NCBI RefSeq assembly: GCF_000010985.1
Contig: NC_013939.1
Span: forward strand, 1,455,501-1,519,500
Direction of reading: 5' to 3'
DNA from: Deferribacter desulfuricans SSM1
GTDB lineage: Bacteria; Chrysiogenota; Deferribacteres; Deferribacterales; Deferribacteraceae
Length of the DNA stretch: 64,000 bases
The notes under the pieces were generated by a model. The model was not told the DNA's origin. It worked only from the letters and a program-made list of their open reading frames with translations, and did not search any database. A program made the translations under genes and the position numbers. Shown here piece by piece: positions 37,734 through 48,042 of the stretch (positions are counted from its first letter, which is position 1; every line of letters starts with the position of its first letter).

Positions 37734-38849
37734 ATGGATAAAATAAAAGCTTATGCTATTAAACTATTAAATGAAGCTGGAATTACAGTAAATGGTAATA
37801 ATCCTTGGGACATAAAAGTTCATAACGATGAGCTTTTTAGAGAAGCATTATTGAAAAAGAATCTAGCTTTAGGTGAAGGATATATGCAGGGCTGGTGGGA
37901 TTGCCAAGCAATTGATCAATTTATCTGCAAAATTTTAAAAGCAAAATTAAATGAAAAAATAAAAGAAAATTGGAGAGAGATTATTTATCTAATTCCATCT
38001 ATTATTTTTAATAAACAAAACAAAAGTGGAGCAAAAGAAGTAGCAGAAAGACATTATAATCTGGGAAATGAGCTATTTGAAAACTTTTTAGATCCATATA
38101 TGCAATATAGTTGCGCATATTTTCTAAATACAGAAGATTTAGCACAAGCACAAATTAATAAAATGGAGTTAATTTGTAGAAAATTAGAATTAAAAAAAGG
38201 TGATAAAGTCTTGGATATTGGCTGCGGATGGGGTGGACTTGCAAAATATATGGTAGAAAAATATGGTTGCAATGTTGTTGGGATAAATATTTCAGAAAAA
38301 CAGATAGAGTATGCAAAAAAATTTTGTAAAGGGTTACCTGTCGAAATTATTAATACTGATTATAGGGATATAAAAGGGGTTTTTGATAAAATCGTTTCAG
38401 TGGGGATGTTTGAACACGTAGGGCCTAAAAACTACAGAACATATATGAAAACAGTTTACAACTGCTTAAAAGATGATGGAATTTTCCTTTTACACACAAT
38501 AGGCTCTAATGAATCTGAATATACTTGCGATCCCTGGATTGATAAATATATCTTTCCAAATGGAACACTTCCAAGTATTTCTCAAATAGCAAAAGCAGCA
38601 GAAGAGCTTTTTGTAATCGAAGATTTACACAATATGGGTCCACATTATGACAAAACCCTACTTTGCTGGAATCGAAATTTTCAAGAAAATTGGAATAGAA
38701 TAAAGCACTTATATGATGAAACTTTTAAAAGGATGTGGGAATATTATCTTTTATCTTCTGCTGGAGGTTTTCGTGCAAGACATATTCAACTATGGCAGAT
38801 AGTTATGACAAAAGAAGGAAGAACACAACCATATAACCTCAGAGGATAA
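37734..38849 (+). CDS. cfa: Cyclopropane-fatty-acyl-phospholipid synthase
   Basis: This 371-residue SAM-dependent methyltransferase adds a methylene bridge to unsaturated acyl chains in membrane lipids. It has the LGEGYMQGWWDC N-terminal signature, VLDIGCGWGGLAKYM for SAM binding and the SVGMFEHVG segment. GGAGG precedes the start. Its last 11 bases overlap the end of the convergent hydrolase gene. Confidence 0.95.
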   Translation: MDKIKAYAIKLLNEAGITVNGNNPWDIKVHNDELFREALLKKNLALGEGYMQGWWDCQAIDQFICKILKAKLNEKIKENWREIIYLIPSIIFNKQNKSGAKEVAERHYNLGNELFENFLDPYMQYSCAYFLNTEDLAQAQINKMELICRKLELKKGDKVLDIGCGWGGLAKYMVEKYGCNVVGINISEKQIEYAKKFCKGLPVEIINTDYRDIKGVFDKIVSVGMFEHVGPKNYRTYMKTVYNCLKDDGIFLLHTIGSNESEYTCDPWIDKYIFPNGTLPSISQIAKAAEELFVIEDLHNMGPHYDKTLLCWNRNFQENWNRIKHLYDETFKRMWEYYLLSSAGGFRARHIQLWQIVMTKEGRTQPYNLRG

Positions 38850-39654
38850 ACTGCTCACCCGTTTTTAAATAAATAAAATTAATATGAAAATTATTCTTTA
38901 AATAATAAAAGTTATCAAGCCCTGTGCAATGGCCTGTAATAACATTTTCGACACTTACTTCATTTTGTAAAAAATTCCCAACTTTTTCAACATAACTTAA
39001 ATCTGATCTAAAAAGATGCATACCACCTATCAAATAATCCAACCTATCGATACCAGCCTTTTCAAAACAATCTTTTACAATATTTATAATGCCTGCATGT
39101 GAGCAGCCTGTAATCAATATATTTTTCCCACCATCTTTAATTAGTAGATATAACTCATCTCTAAAAGGATCTTTAACAATTTTATTATCTATCTCACAAA
39201 AAAGCCTTTTATCAGCTAAAAACTCTTCAAACCTTTTAATACTGCCATAAACAATAATATTTTCTGACAACTGATAGCTATCTTCCACAAATAAAAATTC
39301 AAAATCTTTTTTCACATCATCTTTTAATCCAATAAAATCATAATTATCATCAGTTTTTCTTAAATGTTTATCAAATACATATTTGGATGCTATCACCTTA
39401 TTACATAAGTCTTTTAAATAATATCTGTTTTTATATAAACCACCTGTATGATCATAATGCCCATGACTTAAAATGATGTAATCTATTTTTGAACGTTTAT
39501 AATTCAGAATATTTAAATTATTTACAATTGAAACAGCCTGTCCAGTGTCAAAAAGTAGTACTTTATTTTCCAACTCTATCAACAAAGAGAGTCCATGCTC
39601 TGCAAATAAACCCTGTTTATCCACATAATTTTCATTGATTACAGTAATCTTCAT
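38839..39654 (-). CDS. Metallo-beta-lactamase-fold hydrolase
   Basis: This 271-residue protein has SHGHYDHTGGL as metal motif, H in GCSHAGI and H in TGHCTG. It resembles the small MBL group related to the dihydropterin ribofuranosylaminobenzene-phosphate synthase annotations; the real reaction is unknown. It is downstream of glnA past a terminator and has no obvious partner. Confidence 0.78.
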   Translation of the reverse strand: MKITVINENYVDKQGLFAEHGLSLLIELENKVLLFDTGQAVSIVNNLNILNYKRSKIDYIILSHGHYDHTGGLYKNRYYLKDLCNKVIASKYVFDKHLRKTDDNYDFIGLKDDVKKDFEFLFVEDSYQLSENIIVYGSIKRFEEFLADKRLFCEIDNKIVKDPFRDELYLLIKDGGKNILITGCSHAGIINIVKDCFEKAGIDRLDYLIGGMHLFRSDLSYVEKVGNFLQNEVSVENVITGHCTGLDNFYYLKNNFHINFIYLKTGEQFIL

Positions 39655-39668
39655 ATCTAAATCTATAA

Positions 39669-39688
39669 TGGCGCCTTATCAGGCGCCA
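39669..39688 (-). terminator. Terminator of glnA
   Basis: TGGCGCCT-TATC-AGGCGCCA forms an 8-bp stem eight bases after the glnA stop. The minus-strand tail is not strongly T-rich. Confidence 0.65.
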
Positions 39689-39696
39689 ATAATATA

Positions 39697-41109
39697 TTAA
39701 TTATCAAAATAGAGTATAAACTCGTATGGGTGAGGTCTGCTATTTACAGCAGATGTCTCATTTTCTCTCTTATATTCTATCCAAGTTGCTATAACATCCT
39801 CAGTAAACACATCCCCTTTCAACAAGAACTCATGATCTTTTTCCAACTCATTTAATGCCTCATCAAGAGATGCAGGCATCTGAGGAATATTTGAAAGCTC
39901 TATTGGATCAAGATCATACAAGTTTTTATCCATTGGCTCACCTGGATCAATCTTGTTTTCAATACCATCAAGCCCAGCCATGAGCATTGCAGTAAAAGCA
40001 AGATATGGGTTGCATGATGGGTCAGGGAATCTCACCTCTATCCTTTTTGCTTTTGGTGAAGCTGAATACATAGGAATTCTTATGGAAGCACTTCTATTTC
40101 TCGATGAATAAGCTAAATTAACTGGTGCTTCAAAACCAGGAACTAACCTTTTATAAGAGTTTGTAGTTGGATTAGTAAATGCAGCTATTGCTCTTGCATG
40201 CTTAATAATACCACCAATATAATATAATGCGAGCTCACTTAAACCTGCATATTCATCACCAGCAAAAAGTGGCTGTCCATCTTTCCATAAAGACTGGTGG
40301 CTGTGCATACCACTACCGTTATCACCATACATTGGTTTTGGCATAAATGTTGCAACTTTACCATGTCTTCTTGCTACATTTTTGACGATATATTTATAAA
40401 GTAATAAATTGTCAGCTTGCTCTACAAGTGGAGCGTATTTAATATCAATTTCACACTGACCACCTGTTGCAACCTCATGATGATGAGCTTCAACAACAAT
40501 ACCCATTTTTTCCATTAACATAACCATCTCATTTCTTATATCCATTAAAGAATCATGTGGTGGAACAGGGAAATAACCTTCTTTATGTCTTATTTTATAA
40601 CCAAGATTAGGCATTTCATCTGCACCAGTATTCCAAAAACCTTCTACGGAATCAAAAGAGAAAAAAGCCTCATTAGAATTGTAAGCATACTGAATATTGT
40701 CAAAAACAAAAAATTCTGCTTCAGGACCAAAGTAAGCTGTATCAGCTATACCAGTGCTTTTCAAATAATTTATAGCTTTTATAGCTATGTGTCTTGGATC
40801 TCTTGTGTAAGGCTCTTTTGTTATAGGATCATAAACATTACATATCATTATCAATGTAGGAACTTCACTAAACGGATCAACTTTAGCTGTAGATGGATCA
40901 GGTATCAAAATCATATCACTTGCATTAATTGATTGCCAACCTCTAATACTTGAGCCATCAAACCCAAGCCCTTCTTCAAAAACATCCTCATTAAATTCAT
41001 GAGCTGGATATGAGCAATGCTGCCACAGCCCTATAAAATCCATAAACCTGAGATCAACAATTTTAATTCCTTCATCTTCAATTAATTTTAAAACTTCTTT
41101 TGCTGTCAT
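39697..41109 (-). CDS. glnA: Glutamine synthetase, type I
   Basis: This 470-residue enzyme makes glutamine from glutamate, ammonia and ATP. It is of the beta subtype, with the adenylylation-site segment KNLYDLDP, which suggests control by GlnE. The catalytic stretches [22 protein letters not shown] and [10 protein letters not shown] are intact. It lies 21 bases after a PII gene, the common nitrogen-control pair. Confidence 0.96.
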   Translation of the reverse strand: MTAKEVLKLIEDEGIKIVDLRFMDFIGLWQHCSYPAHEFNEDVFEEGLGFDGSSIRGWQSINASDMILIPDPSTAKVDPFSEVPTLIMICNVYDPITKEPYTRDPRHIAIKAINYLKSTGIADTAYFGPEAEFFVFDNIQYAYNSNEAFFSFDSVEGFWNTGADEMPNLGYKIRHKEGYFPVPPHDSLMDIRNEMVMLMEKMGIVVEAHHHEVATGGQCEIDIKYAPLVEQADNLLLYKYIVKNVARRHGKVATFMPKPMYGDNGSGMHSHQSLWKDGQPLFAGDEYAGLSELALYYIGGIIKHARAIAAFTNPTTNSYKRLVPGFEAPVNLAYSSRNRSASIRIPMYSASPKAKRIEVRFPDPSCNPYLAFTAMLMAGLDGIENKIDPGEPMDKNLYDLDPIELSNIPQMPASLDEALNELEKDHEFLLKGDVFTEDVIATWIEYKRENETSAVNSRPHPYEFILYFDN

Positions 41110-41130
41110 AAATTTCCTCCTTATTTATAT

Positions 41131-41487
<357 letters not shown>

Positions 41488-41586
41488 CTATTATTTATCA
41501 AATTATATGCCAATCTACACTTTATAAAATTGTTAGAAAATAAACCTTTAACATAATAACCTGCTACATTTTTAATCATCCTCTGA

Positions 41587-42270
41587 TTATTTTTTAATCA
41601 TCTTTTCTAGCATATTTAATCTCTTTTCTAAATTAGAGTATCCCTTTTTATACTTTTTACAAAAATAATATTTAAGCTTTAAATCTAATAAAAGATAAAG
41701 TGAGTATGAGTTAAACTTATCTAATTGATACGCTTTCTCAATAAATTTTTGGGATAATGCCTTGTCTTTATCCTTTAGTTCTTCTGCAATCTGTCGATAT
41801 ACCTTAGATTTGACATAATCTGGATAATTATCAATGATTTTTACTATACCTTCATACTTCCCTTTTTCAAGAAATTGTATATAGTGCTTATAAAAGTCAT
41901 CATTTACTCTATTTAAATCAATCTTTTTATTTAAATTATAAAATTCAATGACCTCCTCAATTTGATTACACTTACCAATAGTCGCATAATAATTAGCACT
42001 TTGAATATAGCTTGACGCATTTGGATTTATCTCTTCTTCAACAAAAAATCTTTTAAGATACAACCTTGAAATATTGCATATATCATCTGATTTTTGAAAT
42101 TGCATAAGTGCACGATCAAAATATTTCTCGGCTAATTTTTTATTACCGGACAAATAAGTTTTTACGTAGCTTTTAAAATAATTTTCTCCAACTCTAAGAT
42201 AATCAGGAGGTGCAGTTTTTGCACCACAACCTAACAAAAAGGCTATTAGTAAAATAAACCACTTTTTCAT
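41587..42270 (-). CDS. Lipoprotein of unknown function in the Mla operon
   Basis: This 227-residue lipoprotein has a short signal and lipobox LLGC (residues about 12-15). The rest is almost all helix, with TPR-like pairs of aromatic and Ala/Leu residues (for example SYIQSANYYATIGKC). I do not recognise a family. It overlaps the MlaD gene by 4 bases. By position it could be the outer-membrane partner of the lipid transporter, taking the place of MlaA or an ABC-type lipoprotein, but that is inferred only from linkage. Confidence 0.7.
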   Translation of the reverse strand: MKKWFILLIAFLLGCGAKTAPPDYLRVGENYFKSYVKTYLSGNKKLAEKYFDRALMQFQKSDDICNISRLYLKRFFVEEEINPNASSYIQSANYYATIGKCNQIEEVIEFYNLNKKIDLNRVNDDFYKHYIQFLEKGKYEGIVKIIDNYPDYVKSKVYRQIAEELKDKDKALSQKFIEKAYQLDKFNSYSLYLLLDLKLKYYFCKKYKKGYSNLEKRLNMLEKMIKK

Positions 42271-43247
42271 GGCAATTTTAACCTATTATATTCATATTTT
42301 TTAGCTGGTGGTTTAAAAGGCCATCTACTTTGCATATTCAAAAGGAGCATATTTGCATTTAACAATAAATAATCAATCTCATCAAGATAGTTTGACAAAT
42401 TATCACTCATTAATCTAAAGTTTTTGACCAATTTAGTACTTTCAAAAATTAACTCATCAGTATCATTAACTTTTTTATCTATATCAAGTACTAATCGATT
42501 ACTTTTGCTCAATAGCTTATTAGTAAGTGTTATTGTCTCTTTTGATTCATCTACGCGTTTTTCCACTTTGATTAAAATATTATCAACCTTTTTACTCAAT
42601 TTATCAAAATTTGCGGTTAAATAATTAATTTTGTTGACAAGATAATCACTACGGCTCAAAACTCCTATACTCCCTTTTTTATTATGTAAATCATCCCCAA
42701 TATCACCAAGCCCCTTTGATAACCTTTTAACATCAGGCATAATAGAAACCATTTCATCGCTCAATATTTTCAGATTTTTAACAATCAATTTGACATCATT
42801 TAAAATCGGTTTAACCTCACTAATTATCTCTTCCACCCCTCTGTCCCTTTTTAAATTAAAAACATCGCCATCTTTTATAGATTCTTTAGTCCCACTTGAA
42901 AAGACAAGAACAGATGAGCCTATAAAATTCTTTGAACTAAGTTTGACAATAGAATCTCTCTTTATCCATTTAGCATATTTTATAGGTATTTTTATCTTAA
43001 CTTCAACTTTACCATCATCCCTCAAATATAGATCATCAACCTTTGCAATCTGAAACCCTGAATATAAAACTGGCATCCCTTTAACCAAACCATCCCCACT
43101 TGCTGCAATAACCTTGACTCTAACTTTTTTCGTAAAAATATTTTTTTGAACAGCTAAAAATACCACTATAAAAACAGCAATAAGCAATGAGATAAAAATA
43201 AATAATCCAACCTTTAACTCTAAGTTTTTAAACCGTTTTTCAGCCAT
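42267..43247 (-). CDS. mlaD: MlaD-type MCE-domain lipid transport protein
   Basis: This 326-residue protein has one N-terminal helix (about 12-34), an MCE domain (about 38-115, GLVKGMPVLYSGFQIAKVDDL) and a long coiled-coil tail of about 170 residues. It would form a periplasmic ring bound to the MlaE permease and carry phospholipid between membranes. The tail is longer than in E. coli MlaD, nearer to the tunnel-forming MCE proteins. Confidence 0.9.
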   Translation of the reverse strand: MAEKRFKNLELKVGLFIFISLLIAVFIVVFLAVQKNIFTKKVRVKVIAASGDGLVKGMPVLYSGFQIAKVDDLYLRDDGKVEVKIKIPIKYAKWIKRDSIVKLSSKNFIGSSVLVFSSGTKESIKDGDVFNLKRDRGVEEIISEVKPILNDVKLIVKNLKILSDEMVSIMPDVKRLSKGLGDIGDDLHNKKGSIGVLSRSDYLVNKINYLTANFDKLSKKVDNILIKVEKRVDESKETITLTNKLLSKSNRLVLDIDKKVNDTDELIFESTKLVKNFRLMSDNLSNYLDEIDYLLLNANMLLLNMQSRWPFKPPAKKYEYNRLKLP

Positions 43248-43708
43248 AAATCCAGATCCATCTCTTTTAGTTTTAAGTTATCTATTAACAGTTTTTTATA
43301 AACATCTCGTTCTATTATAACAAAATTTTCTGAATAATTCTCTCTAAAAAATTCATAAAATATTTCCCTTTTATGAACAAAACTATGAAATTGGTTAACA
43401 AAACAAATAGTATCTGCCTGAAAGTACTTGCACATCAAATACTTCACAAAAAATATTTCAAACAATTCTAATGAATCTTTTCTATAATAACGTTTATTAA
43501 AAAGGTTATATCTCTTTAAATCTTCAACTATGCTGTTTTTATCAATGTTTAACCCATGATATTCTACTATCAATAAAAGATTTTCAATTAAATTTAGATT
43601 AGATATCAAAGGTAAACTATCACAAACAAAGCCCACCTTTTCAACCCTTTTACTCTTTATTTCATAGATAAGCTCTTTTTCATCTTTATTTGTAAAAATT
43701 AATATCAT
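43220..43708 (-). CDS. Degenerate ABC-ATPase-like protein in the mlaF position
   Basis: This 162-residue protein sits exactly where mlaF is expected, between mlaE (4-base overlap) and mlaD (28-base overlap). EKVGFVCDSLPLISNLNLIENLLL resembles the Q-loop region of MlaF-type ATPases, and QADTICFVNQFHSF falls at the Walker B place. There is no Walker A (GxxGxGK), no LSGGQ signature and no catalytic Glu, and the length is about 60% of a normal ATPase. The reading frame is open and overlaps are kept, so it is probably expressed as a non-hydrolysing subunit rather than a random pseudogene. Confidence 0.6.
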   Translation of the reverse strand: MILIFTNKDEKELIYEIKSKRVEKVGFVCDSLPLISNLNLIENLLLIVEYHGLNIDKNSIVEDLKRYNLFNKRYYRKDSLELFEIFFVKYLMCKYFQADTICFVNQFHSFVHKREIFYEFFRENYSENFVIIERDVYKKLLIDNLKLKEMDLDLWLKNGLKT

Positions 43709-44481
43709 ATTATAGCTCCCGTTAACTCAACAAAAACAATCGCAAAAAATAGACGCATCATCCCTTTTAAGAGTGAAATAGGGATCTCTGTGTTTGCCTT
43801 TTTAACTGATAGTGCACTAAAGATAGGGATACTCATCAAAAAGAAACCAAACATAATTGTCTTGTAAAAAAAAGCTGCTATATCTGAAATTGAAATATAA
43901 TCAAAAATCAACTTCATTAAATAATCAAATGTAATACCAAGTTTAAAACTGATTAATAAATAACCACCCGTAATTGATACAAAAGAGAAAAAGATAGATA
44001 GAGAAACCATACAGGTAAGGCCAGCAAGCACACGAGGTAAAAAAAGATATATTAACGGATCTATCTCAAAAAATGTCAAAGTTTCAATCTCACCACTCAA
44101 TTTCATTACGCTAATTTCAGCTCCCACAGCTGTTGATGATCTCAAAGAAAGTAAAATAACTGTAACAAGCGGTCCAAGCTCCCTTACTATGAGTAAAACT
44201 AACAACTTACCAAGTTCATTATAAATACCAAGATCTATTAATAATTTTGACAATATCCCAACAAGAGCTATACCAAAAATCAATGATATAAAAATATATA
44301 TAGGTAAAATCTGAACCCCTGTAAAATAAACCTGTCTCAAATATACAGAAAAAATAGCCTTATTAAACAGATTAAACTTGAATAAAGACTTAAGTATCTG
44401 TAAAGAAAAAATAATATAATTTTGCAAAAATAAAAAAAATCCCACAACATAGGAGCCAAGACTTTCAATGAAGTTTTTCAT
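43705..44481 (-). CDS. mlaE: MlaE-type lipid ABC transporter permease
   Basis: This 258-residue permease of the MlaE family has five or so helices and the conserved segments LVVILLVRELGPLVTVILL-like and SAVGAEISVMKLSGEI-like (here TAVGAEISVMKLSGEIETL). It moves phospholipids with MlaD and an ATPase. It leads the operon. There is no ribosome site, but a sigma-70 promoter ends 6 bases before the ATG. Confidence 0.9.
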   Translation of the reverse strand: MKNFIESLGSYVVGFFLFLQNYIIFSLQILKSLFKFNLFNKAIFSVYLRQVYFTGVQILPIYIFISLIFGIALVGILSKLLIDLGIYNELGKLLVLLIVRELGPLVTVILLSLRSSTAVGAEISVMKLSGEIETLTFFEIDPLIYLFLPRVLAGLTCMVSLSIFFSFVSITGGYLLISFKLGITFDYLMKLIFDYISISDIAAFFYKTIMFGFFLMSIPIFSALSVKKANTEIPISLLKGMMRLFFAIVFVELTGAII

Positions 44482-44487
44482 ATTAAA

Positions 44488-44516
44488 ATTATATCTTATT
44501 AATCAGTAATAAACAA
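44488..44516 (-). promoter_or_regulatory. Sigma-70 promoter of the mla operon
   Basis: On the minus strand TTGTTT (44511-44516) and TATAAT (44488-44493) are 17 bases apart. Only six bases (44482-44487) separate the -10 box from the mlaE start codon. Confidence 0.65.
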
Positions 44517-44590
44517 GAAAAATGGTTTTAGATAATTTATTAAATGGATATTGCACAATGAAGCAATTTTTTGATATCAATGTAACTTAG

Positions 44591-44660
44591 AGATCGCTTC
44601 GTCAGCTTACGCTTCCTCGCGATGACTGCCTTTGTCATTGCGAACGAAGTGAAGCAATCT
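44591..44660. repeat. Palindromic intergenic repeat, copy 4
   Basis: AGATCGCTTCGTCAGCTTACG... pairs with ...GCGAACGAAGTGAAGCAATCT. It stands 21 bases from copy 5 in the same orientation, in the 313-base gap between mlaE and a membrane-protein gene. I see nothing else in that gap except the mla promoter. Confidence 0.85.
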
Positions 44661-44681
44661 CCTGCTCCAATGTTTTACTTG

Positions 44682-44748
44682 AGATTGCTTCGTCGCTGCG
44701 CTCCTCGCAATGACTGTATCATCATTGCAAGCGTTAGCGAAGCAATCT
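44682..44748. repeat. Palindromic intergenic repeat, copy 5
   Basis: AGATTGCTTCGTCGCTGCGC... pairs with ...GCAAGCGTTAGCGAAGCAATCT. It forms a tandem pair with copy 4. Confidence 0.85.
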
Positions 44749-44794
44749 CATATTTACAATAATTATCAATATGTTAAACTGTTATACAATTTAC

Positions 44795-45313
44795 TCATTT
44801 AGTTAATAAAAGAAAATTATATGTGCCAAATAGTAATAAAAATAAAATTGCCATAACCAAAAATATATTTAAAAATAACTTAGCCTTTTTGTACTTTTTT
44901 AAGTCAAACTCATTTAATCGTTTTTTAGTATCTTCATTAACCTTATCTTTGATATAGTCTAAGATATTATCAAATCTATCAATTAAAGATGATAAAAAAA
45001 CAAATTTTTGATCATCACTCAAAATTAATATGGTTCTCCCTTTTAGGTATAAAAATACTGCATCATTAATATCTTTAAAATCAAGACTTTTTTCCCCTAA
45101 TAGCGCCCTAACAGTTATCTTATTATCATCCAACTTAATCTCTTTTCGCACAAGACTAATAATATTAAATAAAATAAAAACCAATAAAACGCCCAATATA
45201 ATAAACTTATAAGGGCTACCCCCGATAAAGAAATGTGAAACAGCGAAATAAATTGCGGAAATTAACAAAGTAATCAACAACAAAAAAACTCTTTTATCAT
45301 ACCTATAAATCAT
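44795..45313 (-). CDS. Membrane protein of unknown function, PH-like
   Basis: This 172-residue protein has two N-terminal helices, a polar middle domain (about 60-135; IKLDDNKITVRALLGEKSLDFKDIN is like a bacterial PH fold) and one C-terminal helix. No catalytic motif is visible. Its start overlaps the end of the TPR lipoprotein gene by 11 bases, so it is the last gene of the Nif3-to-TPR operon. Confidence 0.65.
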   Translation of the reverse strand: MIYRYDKRVFLLLITLLISAIYFAVSHFFIGGSPYKFIILGVLLVFILFNIISLVRKEIKLDDNKITVRALLGEKSLDFKDINDAVFLYLKGRTILILSDDQKFVFLSSLIDRFDNILDYIKDKVNEDTKKRLNEFDLKKYKKAKLFLNIFLVMAILFLLLFGTYNFLLLTK

Positions 45314-48011
45314 TTAGTAGTATCTCCAAGCTCCATCTTTGCTCTGCATCAGGTGTAATGCTCTTTATAGATATTAAATCATCTAAAATCTTTTTCAAGT
45401 TATTATTTTTAAAAGAGAAAAGTGCATCCACCATAAGACCTTTGTAATCAACTGGATAATCCTTTATAAATTTATTTATCTCTTTAACCAGCCTTTTTTC
45501 GTTGTAGTTTAAAAGAAAATACAGCATTCTGTAATATTGCGTATATAAGTTTGAATGTTTCAATTTCTCAAGTGTTGTATAAGAAGCCTCAGCATTAATA
45601 AAGTCCCTAATCAAAAGAAAGTAATAAAAACTTATCTCATATAGCCTTGGATATCTAAAATCTTTTCTAGATAAAACTTGCAAATTTTTAAAAGCATCCT
45701 TCAATTTATTTAAGGCAACAAAATACATTGTATTTTGAGCTATCTCGTACTTATCCTTTTTGAAATTTGGAGAAAAATTGACATCATCAGATTTTACCCT
45801 TTTATAAGCCTTGTAATGATCACAAACCCTATTACCTGTAAAACTTAAATTATTGTTTAATAAATCATTAAAACAGACAAAATTATAGATATTTTTAAAT
45901 TTATCCACATCAAAAGTTTTATCTCTCTCTTTAAAAAATTGTGCTAATTTCCCCATAAATGTTTCATACAAAAAGTCGTGATTGGAATTTGCAACTTCAA
46001 AAATCACCTCATCATATTTTCCAAGTCCAATCTCAGCCAAATATTTTGCATATTTGAATATTTGCGGATATTCTAATTTGTCTTTACTAATATCATAATT
46101 ATTCAAAACTAAATCGTATTGAGTGCTAATTCTAGACATTTTACCTTCTAAATGGAAAATAACTGCTTTACCTAAATAAGCATATAAAATAAACTTATTG
46201 TTTAAAAGTGCGCTATCAAAATATGAATAAGCTCTTTTTAAATCTCCAAGACTTAAATATGAAAGCCCCAAGTTGTAATTTATAATTGGATTGTTCTTCA
46301 ACAACTTTGCAGCAAGTTTAAAGTTTTTTATTGCATCATAAAATTTAAAATTTAAATATGCTTTAACACCTTTATTATTATAATAAATCCCCTCGTTGAA
46401 ATTTGCAGACTTTTTTAACTCATTTATAGCTTTGATATTTTCTTTATCCTGTAACAGTTTATAACCAAGTACTAAAAACTCCACCGATTCATTTGGATCA
46501 ATTATCAAGGGAACAAGAAACAGCCTAAGAACATCTTCAAAATTATCATCATAACGATATAAAAAACCGATATCATAAACATTTGCTTTTATTTTAAAAC
46601 TTATATCAGGTTTCTGCCTGTTGTATTTTAAATAATCTATTCTTAATTTAGAAAGTCTAATCAACCCATCTAAATCAGCTATATTCCATAATGATACAAA
46701 TTTATAAATATAGTATCTGTTTTCATATACGCTCATTTTATCTATATATTTCAATGCAGTTTTATAGTCCCCTTTTACAATGAAATAGTAACTATACAAA
46801 AAGTAATATTCACTATCTTTCTTGTTTATCTTTGATAAAGCAGAAATCATTTTGTCAAACTGTTTTACTTTGGCATAATAAACCGCATAAGCTAAATAAT
46901 CATAATCGTTTGTTGCTTTAGCTCTTTTAATCAATTTTTCTGCAGACTTATAATCGTTGAAATAAAGTAACAGATGTTTTACATACAGATACTTAAAAAA
47001 AGAAGAATTTATCCTTTTATACGCTTTGGCCAATACATTTTTAGCTTCAACATACTTTTGTTCATTTATCAATATATCATACTTTAGTTTATAATATTTC
47101 CCCTCAAAAGGGTATTGATTTATTAAGGAGTTGATAACCTCTTTTGCTTTTGAAAAGTCTCCACTTTTAAAAAGCGCTAAAGAAAAACGATACCTGTATT
47201 CTGGCCTGTTTTTCAACTCTATTAATTCAGATAGTATTGATGCTTCTAAGATATAATCATTGATAGCATTGTAGTTGTCTGCCAAAAGCTTAAGTGCTTT
47301 TTCAGTTTTTTTAATTTCAATGGCCTTTTTAATAAAATTAATGGACTGTTTATAATCTTTTTTATAATAAAAAGCTTTAGCCAAATTAAAATATTCATCA
47401 TACCCTTTATTTTTTATCTCTAAAAGATATTTTATCCCCTGATCAATATTATTTACACTTATTAGAAAACTGCCAAAACTTGATTTTACAAAATCGTTAT
47501 CCTTACCCTTATCAAGAGCCTTTTGAAAATAGTAATAAGATTTTGCTGTGCTCCCCTTTAACAAATATAAGTTTGCCAAATTGATATATGTTTTTAAGTC
47601 ATCATATTTTTCAATTATCTTTATGTATTTTTCTGCTTCATCCGCTTTACCTTCGTTTACTAAAACTGCCACTAAGTTTATGTACGCCTCTTTAAATTGA
47701 GGATCATCTTTTATAGCCAATTTAAAATACTTTTCACTCTCTGCTAAATTGCCCAATAAAAAGTAACTTACGCCTATATTATAATATGCCACAGACTTAT
47801 TCTCTTTCACCCCTTTTTCATAGTATTTTAAAGCCTCTTCATAATTTCCATTTAGAAATAACTTATTACCTTTAGAAATATTCTCTTTCTTTATCTCAAC
47901 GACAGGATTTATTGGAAGATTTTTTGTTGCATTATCTTGAACAAGCTCTTTTTCTTTTTTACAAGAAATCAGCAATATAAGAAACAGCAATAATATTAAA
48001 TATTTTTTCAT
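45303..48011 (-). CDS. Large TPR-repeat lipoprotein
   Basis: This 902-residue protein has a lipoprotein signal (LLISC, residues about 13-17) and then tetratricopeptide repeats for nearly its whole length (such as GNYEEALKYYEKGVKENKSVAYYNIGVSYFLLGN). It is an all-helical scaffold for protein-protein contacts, anchored in a membrane and facing the periplasm or surface. No enzyme motif is seen. Related large TPR lipoproteins take part in secretion, adhesion or envelope assembly, and none can be chosen here. Confidence 0.8.
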   Translation of the reverse strand: MKKYLILLLFLILLISCKKEKELVQDNATKNLPINPVVEIKKENISKGNKLFLNGNYEEALKYYEKGVKENKSVAYYNIGVSYFLLGNLAESEKYFKLAIKDDPQFKEAYINLVAVLVNEGKADEAEKYIKIIEKYDDLKTYINLANLYLLKGSTAKSYYYFQKALDKGKDNDFVKSSFGSFLISVNNIDQGIKYLLEIKNKGYDEYFNLAKAFYYKKDYKQSINFIKKAIEIKKTEKALKLLADNYNAINDYILEASILSELIELKNRPEYRYRFSLALFKSGDFSKAKEVINSLINQYPFEGKYYKLKYDILINEQKYVEAKNVLAKAYKRINSSFFKYLYVKHLLLYFNDYKSAEKLIKRAKATNDYDYLAYAVYYAKVKQFDKMISALSKINKKDSEYYFLYSYYFIVKGDYKTALKYIDKMSVYENRYYIYKFVSLWNIADLDGLIRLSKLRIDYLKYNRQKPDISFKIKANVYDIGFLYRYDDNFEDVLRLFLVPLIIDPNESVEFLVLGYKLLQDKENIKAINELKKSANFNEGIYYNNKGVKAYLNFKFYDAIKNFKLAAKLLKNNPIINYNLGLSYLSLGDLKRAYSYFDSALLNNKFILYAYLGKAVIFHLEGKMSRISTQYDLVLNNYDISKDKLEYPQIFKYAKYLAEIGLGKYDEVIFEVANSNHDFLYETFMGKLAQFFKERDKTFDVDKFKNIYNFVCFNDLLNNNLSFTGNRVCDHYKAYKRVKSDDVNFSPNFKKDKYEIAQNTMYFVALNKLKDAFKNLQVLSRKDFRYPRLYEISFYYFLLIRDFINAEASYTTLEKLKHSNLYTQYYRMLYFLLNYNEKRLVKEINKFIKDYPVDYKGLMVDALFSFKNNNLKKILDDLISIKSITPDAEQRWSLEILLNDL

Positions 48012-48042
48012 ATTATTTATTTCGGATAAATTTTTATATTCT

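Noticed and set aside
41500-41530. Possible sigma-54 promoter before glnB (TTGGCATATAATTTGAT)
   Set aside because: The -12 dinucleotide is GA rather than GC, and the same stretch contains a TATAAT -10 box, so sigma-54 control is not supported.
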